From NCBI GenBank assembly GCA_015493225.1, contig WGDO01000035.1, positions 1 through 51,933 on the forward strand: a DNA stretch of 51,933 nucleotides. The letters run 5' to 3'. Shown here piece after piece: positions 1-8,259 of the stretch (its first letter is position 1; the number at the start of each line of letters is the position of its first letter). The notes beneath the pieces were generated by a model, which ran no database searches, had not been told where the DNA came from, and saw only the letters and a program-made list of their open reading frames with translations. Source of the DNA: Patescibacteria group bacterium (GTDB lineage: Bacteria; Patescibacteriota; Minisyncoccia; Moranbacterales; DUUL01). Both the position numbers and the translations under genes were made by a program.

Positions 1-45
1 TTCTCTTTCATAGTGGGTTATGGAGTTTCCTTTTGGCATATTCAT
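1..45 (-). CDS. Partial transposase N-terminus (IS30-like), cut by window edge
   Basis: On the minus strand an ATG at 45-43 opens a frame that runs off the left edge and reads MNMPKGNSITHYERE. The 'ITHYERE' segment just after the start resembles the opening of IS30-family transposases, whose helix-turn-helix begins with a T/L-x-x-ERE/ERV motif. Only 15 residues are visible, so the family is inferred from this short match alone. A perfect 7-bp inverted repeat lies directly upstream (50-66) and could belong to the element end. It might instead be an unrelated small gene. Confidence 0.4.
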   Translation of the reverse strand, partial: MNMPKGNSITHYERE

Positions 46-49
46 GTTA

Positions 50-66
50 GTGTTAAAAGTTAACAC
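50..66. repeat. Short palindrome upstream of the edge gene
   Basis: GTGTTAA and TTAACAC arms separated by AAG, a perfect 7-bp inverted repeat immediately upstream of the partial transposase start. It may be part of the IS terminal repeat or an operator; nothing else in the sequence decides between these. Confidence 0.4.
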
Positions 67-196
67 TGTAGAATAGCAGAAAATTCAGTTTTTTGAAATA
101 TTTTTGCTAAATTTTCTGGAAAATGGGGCTTTAAATTCTTGAATAGGCAGGGGCTCAGTTGAACCACCCTCTAAAATATCAAGGTGAGAGAAATTA

Positions 197-478
197 TTAA
201 AAATACCCTCCTTTTTTTTCGGGAAGATTATAAAAACCACGGCACATGTAAAACAATCCCACTGGACCAAATAGCCAAAATAATATTATTGCTCCTACTG
301 TATCCCAATCAAATTTTCCGCAATCGTCATAACCTAAAAATACGCATGACATCGCAAGGAGCACGGCGAATATTCCAGTGATTACATACAACATCCATAG
401 ATTAAAAATCCATGTTATCACAATAGCGATTATTACCCCTATAATAACTCTAATAACTACCCTTTCTTCTCGTGTCAT
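197..478 (-). CDS. Small membrane protein, unknown function
   Basis: 93 residues with two or three hydrophobic stretches (about 8-30, 32-48 and 60-78) and a charged start (MTREERVV), so probably an integral membrane protein. A GAGGAT stretch eight or so bases before the ATG can act as a ribosome binding site, unlike most genes here. I recognise no family. The C-terminus (LPEKKGGYF) lies in a run of eight A residues on the coding strand (212-219); the next frame stays open for about 40 more hydrophilic residues to position 85, so a slip there would give a longer protein. Confidence 0.55.
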   Translation of the reverse strand: MTREERVVIRVIIGVIIAIVITWIFNLWMLYVITGIFAVLLAMSCVFLGYDDCGKFDWDTVGAIILFWLFGPVGLFYMCRGFYNLPEKKGGYF

Positions 479-634
479 AGCATCATCCTCTTTGTAAATT
501 AATAAGAACAGCCTCCTACAAAAAGACTAGCAGACTATGGCTTTTTTTGCAAGAAATGGTACAATAAATTTGTCCCTTAATAAGAAACAATTTTAATAAA
601 CTGGTGAGGGATTATAAACTTTAAATCAATAAAT

Positions 635-1363
635 ATGCGAATTATTAGCATCAGTGGTATTGATGGTTCTGGAAAAAGTACTCAATTAAAGAGATTGAAA
701 AAATATTTAGAAAATAAAGGTAAAAAAGTAGTCACTTTTCACGCTGTTTCTTTTTCTTTGGTAAATAATTTTTTAAAAAAGAAGAAAGAATCAAAAGAAC
801 AAAAATTCAAAGAAGAACAAAATCAAAATCCTGACCAGGCAACTATCTTCGAGCAACCAGCTAAAGCAGTAACTTCTGGAAATTTTTTAACGATTTTAGC
901 GAGAAAAATAATCCTACTTATTGATATTTTTCGTTTTAAATCTTTCCAGAAAAAATTGGTTAAGAAGCAGGTTGATTATTTACTAACCGACCGTTATTTT
1001 TATGATCAACTAATTAATATTTTATATCTATCCTATAAACAAAAAATACTAAATTACATTCGTAGTTCCAAAAATAAAAAAATATCACTGAAACTATGTC
1101 CTTTGGAAAAATTAGCTGTTAAATTTATCCCTGAACCGGATTGGAAATTTTTTATTGATGTTTCTTCCCAGGTAGCTCTAGACAGAGACCGGGATATCGA
1201 ACAGGGGCAAGAATATTTGGTTATCAAGCGAACTCTCTATAAGAAATTTCTCGAACAATGGGGGATAGAACTGATAGAGGGAGATAGAGAAGTGGAGGAG
1301 GTCTTCAGAAAAATTGTTGGGAAAGTGAATAATGGCACTAAAACCCTAAACTCTAATCTCTAA
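635..1363 (+). CDS. Thymidylate kinase-like P-loop nucleotide kinase
   Basis: 242 residues. A Walker A motif GIDGSGKST lies at residues 8-16 and a DRYFYDQ motif at about 119-125, the DR(Y/F/H) catalytic signature of thymidylate kinases (dTMP to dTDP, ATP as donor). Soluble, cytoplasmic. A lysine-rich insert (about 47-66, KKKKESKEQKFKEEQ) separates the P-loop from the DR motif and is longer than in typical Tmk of about 200-215 residues, so the true substrate might be another phosphoryl acceptor. The start ATG has no clear ribosome binding site. It is followed by an AT-rich repeat region and the flippase gene, with no obvious operon link. Confidence 0.75.
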   Translation: MRIISISGIDGSGKSTQLKRLKKYLENKGKKVVTFHAVSFSLVNNFLKKKKESKEQKFKEEQNQNPDQATIFEQPAKAVTSGNFLTILARKIILLIDIFRFKSFQKKLVKKQVDYLLTDRYFYDQLINILYLSYKQKILNYIRSSKNKKISLKLCPLEKLAVKFIPEPDWKFFIDVSSQVALDRDRDIEQGQEYLVIKRTLYKKFLEQWGIELIEGDREVEEVFRKIVGKVNNGTKTLNSNL

Positions 1364-1565
1364 ATTCTAAACAATACTAAATATCAAAATCAAAATTTTC
1401 TAAAAAAAAACAGTTTATTATTAATTTAGGATTTTATATTTAAATCATTTGGATTTATTTAGGATTTAGAAATTAGGATTTAGAAATTATCTAAGACAAT
1501 TTATATGCTTGTAAATTTGTACTTTATTCTGTAGTTTTGTAAAAATAAAAATTTAAAAACAACTC
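1364..1565. repeat. AT-rich intergenic repeat region
   Basis: No gene seen. It contains imperfect repeats of the type CTCTAAATTCTAA and, further on in inverted orientation, GGATTTAGAAATTAGGATTT, so the stretch can fold back on itself. Related CTAAATTCCTAA runs occur near 22745, 25995 and 32395. Confidence 0.5.
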
Positions 1566-3062
1566 ATGTCCAATATAATTAAAGCCTCCATTTGGCTAAC
1601 TTTATCAGAATTATTTTTCAACCTTTCCGGATATGTTACCCATTCCGTTTTAGGAAGAACTCTCGGACCAGCCGAATATGGTCGTTATGGTTTAATTATT
1701 ACCATTGCTACCATGATTGTAGTTTTAATTGGTCGAGGCGTTCCGGTAGCCATGAGCAAATATCTCAGTGAAGTCTATAAAACAAAACCTCTGGAAATCA
1801 ATCATATTAAAAAAATAAGTCTAGAGGTTCAAGCTATTCTAATTGGTCTAACCACAATCATCTACTATTTCCTTGCTCCAGTCTTTGCTTATCTCCTTCG
1901 CGACCCCTCTCTAATCCCTTTGTTTAAATTATCTACCTTTATTATTCCGGCTTTTGCCGGCGCTAGTTTTTATGTTTACTATTTTACTGGCATCCATCAA
2001 TTTAATGTCCAATCGTCCTTAAAATTTTTTCGGGGGCTAAGTAAAATCTTTTTTATTATTTTATTGGCAATGTTATTTAAAACCAAGGGAGCAATTATCG
2101 GACATGCTCTGGCACCATTGTCAGTTTTTCTTTTGGCTTTCAGTTTTGACCGAAAAAATAAAAAGGTTTTGGATAAAAAACTGAATATTTCTAAGGATGT
2201 CTCTCTTGATACTAAAACTGAAAAAGAAACTTTACCCAAGCTGACTCATCGTATCCTATTAAATTTTGCCTGGCCCATTACCCTTTTTATGCTCTTTTAT
2301 GAAATTATGATTACCATTGATTTATACATGGTGAAAGGTCTTTTACAAAATGACACTCTGACCGGATTTTATAATGCATCCCTAACCCTTGGTCGTTTAC
2401 CTTTCTATGCTTTCTATTTTTTAACAATTATTTTATTACCAAAGATTTCTGAGACCACCGCCCAGAAATCAAATAAGCAAACCAAAAAAGTTATGTCTTC
2501 GGCGATGCGCTTTCTTTTTATGCTAATTGTTCCTGCCATCACCCTATTGGCAATTTTTGCTCCTTCGGCTTTGCAATTATTTTACGGCTCGGCTTATTCT
2601 GGGGCAACTGAGGCCTTAAGAATTTTAGCTGTTGGTCTGGGATTTTTAACTGTCTTTTATATTTTAGCCTTTGTTTTAAATGGTGCCGGACACAATAAAA
2701 TACCGATGTGGACTGCCCTGGGTGGAATGATTATAAATGGTATTTTAAATTTTTATTTAATTCCTCGTCTGGGAATTCTTGGTGCTGCTATCGCTACCAC
2801 TATTACTTCTTTTTTCATTATGATTATAGCTATAATTAAAACAGAAAAATATGTTTCTTCTTTTTTGAATTTTATTCCTATTTTAAAATATTTTATTACC
2901 ACGGCCGTCATCGGTATTATTGCTTCCTATCTTCCCCAGGGTGAATTTATTTTCATCATTTGGTCTATTCTTTTAATGATTTTTTATTTCGTCATTCTTT
3001 GGTTATTGAAGGAAATAAAAAAAGCGGATCTGGAAACATTGAGATCCGCCTTAAAGAAATAA
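1566..3062 (+). CDS. Polysaccharide flippase, Wzx/MATE (MOP) family
   Basis: 498 residues with about 12-14 hydrophobic helices over the whole length. The N-terminus (SNIIKASIWLTLSELFFNLS) and the following GRTLGPAEYGRYGL segment are typical of O-antigen/teichoic flippases that move undecaprenyl-linked sugars across the membrane. Acts in the cytoplasmic membrane. A charged cytoplasmic loop sits at about 196-225. Length matches the family (400-500). Its partners are probably the glycosyltransferases encoded on the opposite strand from 3331 on. A GC-rich palindromic repeat with a T-run follows the stop (3107-3198) and may serve as terminator. Confidence 0.85.
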   Translation: MSNIIKASIWLTLSELFFNLSGYVTHSVLGRTLGPAEYGRYGLIITIATMIVVLIGRGVPVAMSKYLSEVYKTKPLEINHIKKISLEVQAILIGLTTIIYYFLAPVFAYLLRDPSLIPLFKLSTFIIPAFAGASFYVYYFTGIHQFNVQSSLKFFRGLSKIFFIILLAMLFKTKGAIIGHALAPLSVFLLAFSFDRKNKKVLDKKLNISKDVSLDTKTEKETLPKLTHRILLNFAWPITLFMLFYEIMITIDLYMVKGLLQNDTLTGFYNASLTLGRLPFYAFYFLTIILLPKISETTAQKSNKQTKKVMSSAMRFLFMLIVPAITLLAIFAPSALQLFYGSAYSGATEALRILAVGLGFLTVFYILAFVLNGAGHNKIPMWTALGGMIINGILNFYLIPRLGILGAAIATTITSFFIMIIAIIKTEKYVSSFLNFIPILKYFITTAVIGIIASYLPQGEFIFIIWSILLMIFYFVILWLLKEIKKADLETLRSALKK

Positions 3063-3106
3063 AGAAATTATACGCAAAACCATTGATATTAAAAAGCTTT
3101 TAGTCA

Positions 3107-3198
3107 CCCCCTGTGTAAAGGGGGTCAAATTTTCTCAGTGCTTTTATTTGGCAACGTAGTTGGCAAATAAAAGCACTGAGAAAATTTGGGGGGTTTTT
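3107..3198 (+). repeat. Dispersed palindromic element, long variant (copy A)
   Basis: Begins with CCCCC-TGTGTAAA-GGGGG and ends with GGGGGGTTTTT, as in the 54-bp copies at 44156, 44526 and 49041. The middle is replaced by a larger perfect inverted repeat with 24-bp arms (3127-3150 and 3164-3187). It lies 44 bp downstream of the flippase stop, in the orientation where the final G-run and T-run would resemble an intrinsic terminator. Confidence 0.8.
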
Positions 3199-3211
3199 GT
3201 TTATTGCTTAA

Positions 3212-3306
3212 AACCCCCGAAGCCTGGTCAAATTCTTTGCAGACTTTCTGTCAAAAGCCTGAAAAGAACTTGACCAGCCTTCCGCCCCCTTTAAAAAGGG
3301 GGCAAT
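3212..3306. repeat. Second compound palindrome
   Basis: Inverted repeat CTGGTCAA-A/G-TTCTT (3224-3237 versus 3264-3277, one mismatch) flanked by CCCCC tracts, followed by a CCCCCTTTAAAAAGGGGG hairpin up to 3302. Together with copy A it fills the gap between two convergent genes and would terminate both transcripts. No gene seen here. Confidence 0.6.
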
Positions 3307-3330
3307 TTATATTCAATGGTTTTTCACCTC

Positions 3331-5094
3331 TTATTTTTTCTTACAAATGCCACTACTTTTATCATAAGTACAACCGGAAAAAATTTGTCGCCAGAGATAA
3401 CGAGGTTGAATTTGCGGACCAAAGACTCGATCACGATTACTAGAATCTATCTTTGGAATATTTGGCTGTCCAGCGATGGCGACTTCTGGCTTGGAACGTA
3501 AATAGTAGCCAGTCAAAGTACCAAAATGTTTTACCTGCAAAATATTCATCTTCTTTTTGTATTTTTCAAGAAACCTATCCTGGTTGGACTGGGTACGAAT
3601 TATAACAAAATAATTAGCTTCTTTGTATAATTTTTTTAATCCTTTTGAGCCGGCTTGGGCAGGTTTGATTTTAACATTAATTCTTTGCAGCAAGGCTCTT
3701 TCATATTCACTTTGAGAATAAACAACTACTGGATACTTATTTTCCGCAAATTTATCTGCCACCCATTGAGAAACTTCATCCATTTGTCCTAGGGTAATTC
3801 TGGTTTTTTCTTTTAAAATTTTATCGTTGTATTGCAATTTAAAATTACTATCCGCCTTGGCCATCTTTAGTTCTCTAAAATAATTTTGCACTGCCCAAAG
3901 GTTAGCAAAAATACAACTAGCAACAATTAAGATTACCAAAATCTCACCTTTCTTCCCAAACTTATCCATTAAAAATTTTAAAGCCAAACCAAATACCACC
4001 AATAATAACAAAGCATTTAAAAGAAAAAATCTTGGAGCGATATCATAGGCCAAGGGAATAAAAATTCCAAATATAATTACCCCCCAAATGATATTTAATA
4101 ACAAAAAATTCTTTTTAGTCTTATCCTTTTCCTTCCAAAAGAATAACCCCAAAGTTATCCCTGCTAGAATTAAGGCTCCCAAAGAAATAATCCCGGCCCA
4201 AATGCCCGATTGACAGGCGGGCTTACAAATTACTTTTCGCCCATACAATTCTGGTAAACCAACCTGTTGATTTCCAGTTAAAATAATCCAAAAATATTCC
4301 GTATGAGCCCCTAAGTCCTTAACAGTTTTATCAATTAAATTATGTTTCTTTTTTGAGCCACCCGAACGGTCAAAAACTGTTTCAACAAACATTTTAGAGT
4401 TTTCTCCGCCGGTTTTAATGTCATTGATAATCAAAGGTATGTTTAAAGTTATAAAGATAGTGAGAGCTAAAAACCACCATTTTAATTTGATTTGTGGTCT
4501 GGTAATCAATAAATAAATTCCCCCAATCAATGGGATAGTTATTAAAGCAATAAAATGCATGTTCACCACAAAAGCCAAGGTAATTGCCGATATAATCAAC
4601 CATTTTTCTTTTTTGCCATCATCAAACTTTAACAGAGAGTAAAAGAAGGCCAGAATAAAAAACGGCAGTAGATTTGGATTCCACCCAAAACGACTATAGA
4701 CAATCATAAAAAGTGACACTGCCAAAATTCCCGTTAGACCCAAAGATAATTTCCAGTCAAAAAATCTCCTTATAAATAAATAAAATAAAGGTACTAAAAG
4801 TATGTTTAATAATAAAATAATAACCACACTGCCAACTGGTGTATGCCCAAAAACTAGAGCGCTTAAATATTCTAAATAATACAACCAAGGACCAAGACGC
4901 AAAAAAGAGCCGGCCGCTCGTGGACCCTGCAGAGGAAGTTCTCCCGGTCCATACTGAAGAGCAGATTGCATAATTTTAAAATCACGAGATTGGTCAAGCT
5001 GATAATGCATCCAATCCCCAAAATGATAACTACGCAAAAACGCACCCACTAACATTATAACTACTACTCCCCAAAATATTTTATTTTTTCGCAT
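3331..5094 (-). CDS. GT-C membrane glycosyltransferase, ArnT/PMT (GT39)-like
   Basis: 587 residues. A first membrane helix (about 6-24) is followed by a luminal/extracellular loop carrying QLDQSRDF (about 33-40), in the place of the catalytic acidic residues of GT-C enzymes, then about ten further hydrophobic helices and a soluble C-terminal domain (about 430-587) ending in CTYDKSSGICKKK. Such enzymes transfer a sugar from a polyprenyl-phosphate donor to protein or glycan outside the membrane. It is the last gene of a minus-strand run, eight bases after the flippase-like gene, and probably uses the polyprenyl-phosphate sugar made by the GT2 at 7285. Acceptor unknown. Confidence 0.75.
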   Translation of the reverse strand: MRKNKIFWGVVVIMLVGAFLRSYHFGDWMHYQLDQSRDFKIMQSALQYGPGELPLQGPRAAGSFLRLGPWLYYLEYLSALVFGHTPVGSVVIILLLNILLVPLFYLFIRRFFDWKLSLGLTGILAVSLFMIVYSRFGWNPNLLPFFILAFFYSLLKFDDGKKEKWLIISAITLAFVVNMHFIALITIPLIGGIYLLITRPQIKLKWWFLALTIFITLNIPLIINDIKTGGENSKMFVETVFDRSGGSKKKHNLIDKTVKDLGAHTEYFWIILTGNQQVGLPELYGRKVICKPACQSGIWAGIISLGALILAGITLGLFFWKEKDKTKKNFLLLNIIWGVIIFGIFIPLAYDIAPRFFLLNALLLLVVFGLALKFLMDKFGKKGEILVILIVASCIFANLWAVQNYFRELKMAKADSNFKLQYNDKILKEKTRITLGQMDEVSQWVADKFAENKYPVVVYSQSEYERALLQRINVKIKPAQAGSKGLKKLYKEANYFVIIRTQSNQDRFLEKYKKKMNILQVKHFGTLTGYYLRSKPEVAIAGQPNIPKIDSSNRDRVFGPQIQPRYLWRQIFSGCTYDKSSGICKKK

Positions 5095-5102
5095 ATTTTT
5101 TA

Positions 5103-6020
5103 TTATTTTTGACGATTTAAATAAAAAGGTACCGCCACTAAGCTAACTAACATTTGTAAAACACGAGCCAAGAGTACTACCGCTACCGCCACACTGGATT
5201 GAACACCAAAAATACCAAACAAAAATACATAGGCCCATTCCTTTACCCCAATATTTCCAACGCTAATTGGCAAGGAAGCAATTAAATTTGTTAAAAAAGT
5301 AACACTCAAAAAATCAAGCCAAGACAAATGAACACCGAAAGCTAAAAATAGCATATAATTTGCCAGAGCAATTCCCACGCCCATAAACAAGAATGAATAA
5401 TTCATTGTTGTCCAAAAAATGTTTTTATCTTGAAAACTGCCCAAGGTATTAATATATTTTTTCAATTTATTTGGCAAACAATTAATAATTTTTTGAAAAA
5501 AGGGAAAATTAAAAAATATTTTCCCTAAAATAAATAATGCACTTATACCTATCATTACTAATATCAAAGAAAAAATACCGTCTTCTTTTTGCAGGCTTTG
5601 ATAATTAAATAAACCAAATATTCCCGCTAAAAAAATGACCGCTAATAACCCACTAATTCTATCAACAATAATTGTTGCCGAACTGTCCCCTAACCGTTTT
5701 TCCTTTTTCCCCAGAACATAAATGCGATAAGTATCTCCTCCAACAAAAGAAGGAAAAAAATTATTGAAAAACGTACCCAATAAATAAGTTTTTAAATAAA
5801 AGAAATAAGGTCGCTGAAATTTTTTAAATTTAGCTAATAGTTGCCATTTGCGAGCACTAATTAAAATCCCCCCGAAATATAGAAAAACATATAGTAAAAC
5901 AAAAATTATTTTCACTTGCTTAAAATATTCCCAAGTCTCTAACCAATTAATCTTTTTCAATAGCAAAAAAACCAAAAAGACGGTTATCAAAAATTTTAGA
6001 ATTGTTTTAAAAGTTTTCAT
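5103..6020 (-). CDS. Flippase-like integral membrane protein (LPG synthase TM / AglD-like, UPF0104)
   Basis: 305 residues with about seven or eight hydrophobic helices. The FFNNFFPSFVGGDTYRIYVL segment (about 86-106) is the hallmark of the lysylphosphatidylglycerol-synthase transmembrane family, followed by a conserved VDRISGL at about 120. Members lacking the soluble synthase domain, like this one, are linked to glycan or lipid translocation. The gene sits between the GT4 and the GT-C transferase in a same-strand cluster, which supports a role in envelope glycan assembly. The exact substrate cannot be told from sequence. Confidence 0.75.
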   Translation of the reverse strand: MKTFKTILKFLITVFLVFLLLKKINWLETWEYFKQVKIIFVLLYVFLYFGGILISARKWQLLAKFKKFQRPYFFYLKTYLLGTFFNNFFPSFVGGDTYRIYVLGKKEKRLGDSSATIIVDRISGLLAVIFLAGIFGLFNYQSLQKEDGIFSLILVMIGISALFILGKIFFNFPFFQKIINCLPNKLKKYINTLGSFQDKNIFWTTMNYSFLFMGVGIALANYMLFLAFGVHLSWLDFLSVTFLTNLIASLPISVGNIGVKEWAYVFLFGIFGVQSSVAVAVVLLARVLQMLVSLVAVPFYLNRQK

Positions 6021-6033
6021 TTAATTGAATAAT

Positions 6034-6107
6034 TTTTCTCCACAAGCAAGGCTTGTGAAATCATCTCTACAATTATATTATTCCACAAGCCTTGCTTGTG
6101 GAGAAAA
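6034..6107. repeat. Long inverted repeat between GT4 and flippase-like genes
   Basis: Two perfect 24-bp arms (6034-6057 and 6084-6107) containing CACAAGCAAGGCTTGTG, itself a palindrome, separated by 26 bp. It can form one long hairpin or two small ones. Being inside a same-strand gene run it might weaken read-through, or be a mobile palindrome. Confidence 0.75.
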
Positions 6108-6119
6108 TAAATAAATTAA

Positions 6120-7268
6120 CTACTTATAAAGTTTTATATATTGCTCCGCCACACTGGACCAACTCATCTCCTCGGCCATTCTACGACTAGCTTTACCAAA
6201 TTCTTCACATTTTTGCGGATTATTAATCAAAAAGTCTAATTTCTCTACAATAGAATTCATATCTTTCATTTTGATTAAATATCCATTTTGTCCGTCCCGA
6301 ACCAATTCTTCTGCCCCACCGGTGGGAGTCATCAAAACTGGTAAACTGGAAGCCAGAGCTTCTAAAAGATTATTGCTCATCCCTTCATTTAGAGATGGCA
6401 TTACAAAAACATCTGCCCAATTATATATTTCCGCCGATTCATCTTTATTATATAGCCCTGTAAATTTAATTTTATCTTCCAATTTTAATTTTTGCACTTG
6501 CTCTTTTAATTCTTCTGTGGCGTTGCCCTCTCCCCCAGCAATCCTCATTATAATTTGAGGATATTTTCTAACTAATTTTGCAAAGGCTTCTACGGCATAT
6601 TTAAAACCCTTACGTTTAGTTAGTCTAGAAGCTAACAAAATGTGAAACTCTTTTTGCTTATCAATAACAGTTCGCGCACCAGGTTTATAAAAATCAGTAT
6701 CCACCCCATTAACAATTTCTAAAAAATGTTGCTTGGGATCACTTTTCTGAGCCAATTCAGTAAGCCCCTTACTATTGGTAACCACTGCCTGAGCATTATG
6801 CCAAACCAGATGAATAATTGGGGTAATAATTTTATATAAGCTTTGAAATCTCTCGCTGTAACCGGGAACATCAGAACCACGAAGAGAGACAATATAAGGA
6901 ATTTTATACTGTTTTTTTAAAAGATAGGAAATAAAACCACAGGGCACAGCAAAAAAACTATGGATTAGGTCGTATTTATTTTTTTTTATTAATTTTTTAG
7001 CAAACCAATAGGATTGCCAGGAATACTTTAATAATTCTCCCTGAGTTTGATAATTTAAAGTATTTGGTTTTTTACCAATAGGTAAACGATGAACAATGAC
7101 GTTCTTTCCAAGTTTCTCTTGAACATATTTATCGCCAATGGCCGAAGTTACTAAATCAATTTTCAAATCATTTCTCTGGGAAAATTCTTTCAGAATGTAT
7201 TTAGTGGCATTGGCCGCTCCTCCACCTAACGGCGGATATTCATAATTAAAAAACAAAATTTTTTTCAT
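6120..7268 (-). CDS. Glycosyltransferase family 4
   Basis: 382 residues, GT-B fold. N-terminal YEYPPLGGGAA loop (about 9-19), a GSDVPG acceptor-side motif at about 131-136, and in the C-terminal half SRLTKRKGF (nucleotide-sugar binding, about 213-221) plus a NEGMSNNLLEALASSLPV stretch corresponding to the E-x7-E motif of GT4 retaining enzymes. Cytoplasmic, acts on a lipid-linked or nucleotide-sugar intermediate. It follows the GT2 gene by 16 bp and precedes the flippase-like gene, so it probably belongs to the same glycan pathway. Sugar specificity unknown. Confidence 0.85.
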   Translation of the reverse strand: MKKILFFNYEYPPLGGGAANATKYILKEFSQRNDLKIDLVTSAIGDKYVQEKLGKNVIVHRLPIGKKPNTLNYQTQGELLKYSWQSYWFAKKLIKKNKYDLIHSFFAVPCGFISYLLKKQYKIPYIVSLRGSDVPGYSERFQSLYKIITPIIHLVWHNAQAVVTNSKGLTELAQKSDPKQHFLEIVNGVDTDFYKPGARTVIDKQKEFHILLASRLTKRKGFKYAVEAFAKLVRKYPQIIMRIAGGEGNATEELKEQVQKLKLEDKIKFTGLYNKDESAEIYNWADVFVMPSLNEGMSNNLLEALASSLPVLMTPTGGAEELVRDGQNGYLIKMKDMNSIVEKLDFLINNPQKCEEFGKASRRMAEEMSWSSVAEQYIKLYK

Positions 7269-7284
7269 AAATTTAAGGTGTCAT

Positions 7285-8235
7285 CTAATTTTCAACAACT
7301 TTTTTAATATTATAATTCATTCTATGATTATTTTTATAATAATTTTTTATGGCAATGTCAGCCAAAAACCCAAAAATGAAAAATTGAACTCCTAGCATAA
7401 CTAGAAATACACCAATCAACGGCCAAATACGCTCTGCCAAGGTTGCTCCTAAAAATAGCTTTTCCACCAACATCCAGCCAATGATACCACTGCCAATCAA
7501 CATAAGAACAATGCCGCCACCACCAAAGAAATGCAAAGGACGAGAAGCATACTTTCGCCAAAACCAAATAAAAATCATATCAACAAAACCTTTTACTGAG
7601 CGTTTCCAGTTATATTTTGTTTCACCGTGAATTCGGGGGTGATGTGAAACAACAACCTCTCCAACGCTGTAACCGTCTAACTCCAGAAGAGCTGGAATAA
7701 AACGGTGCATTTCTCCAAATAAATCAACATTTCTTAGGGCTTTACCATTATAGGCTTTTAGGCTACATCCAGAATCATGAATTTTATCTTCCAATAATAC
7801 CTTTCTCAATAAATTAGCCGTGCGAGAAAAGAACTTTTTAGAAAAAGAATCTTTTCTTTTCTTCCGCCAGCCAGAAACCACATCATATCCCTCTTTTTTC
7901 TTTTCCAGTAATAATTTAATATCTGCGGGGTCATTTTGCAAATCACCATCCATGGTAATGATTGTTTTGCCACGAGACCGTTTAAAACCAGCGTCAAAGG
8001 CAGCAGTTTGTCCAAAATTCTTCCTTAATTCCACCAAAATTAATGGCTGTAATGTTTTACATTTAGCCACGGTTTGGTCACTGGAACCATCATCCACAAA
8101 AATAACCTCATATGATTTTTCTAATTTCTCACAAGCATCTACAATTTGCCTGTGTAGTTCTTTTACATTTCCTTCTTCATTATAAATTGGCACCACAACT
8201 GATAAGTCTATTTTTTCATTTTCATTATTATCCAT
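7285..8235 (-). CDS. Polyprenyl-phosphate glycosyltransferase (GT2, ArnC/DPM1 type)
   Basis: 316 residues. GT2 catalytic domain with VVPIYNEEGN (about 14-23), FVDDGSSD (about 44-51) and the DGDLQNDP metal-binding motif (about 96-103), then two C-terminal membrane helices (about 235-258 and 272-295), as in enzymes that load a sugar on undecaprenyl or dolichyl phosphate at the membrane. It lies 24 bp after the cis-prenyltransferase gene that would make its lipid carrier, and upstream of the GT4, flippase-like and GT-C genes that could use the product. This ordering makes an operon likely. Confidence 0.88.
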   Translation of the reverse strand: MDNNENEKIDLSVVVPIYNEEGNVKELHRQIVDACEKLEKSYEVIFVDDGSSDQTVAKCKTLQPLILVELRKNFGQTAAFDAGFKRSRGKTIITMDGDLQNDPADIKLLLEKKKEGYDVVSGWRKKRKDSFSKKFFSRTANLLRKVLLEDKIHDSGCSLKAYNGKALRNVDLFGEMHRFIPALLELDGYSVGEVVVSHHPRIHGETKYNWKRSVKGFVDMIFIWFWRKYASRPLHFFGGGGIVLMLIGSGIIGWMLVEKLFLGATLAERIWPLIGVFLVMLGVQFFIFGFLADIAIKNYYKNNHRMNYNIKKVVEN

Positions 8236-8259
8236 ATTTTTATCTTTAGTTAATTAAAT

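Noticed and set aside
3186-3501. Two overlapping plus-strand reading frames
   Set aside because: They lie over palindromic repeats and the complement of the GT-C gene and have no protein-like composition.
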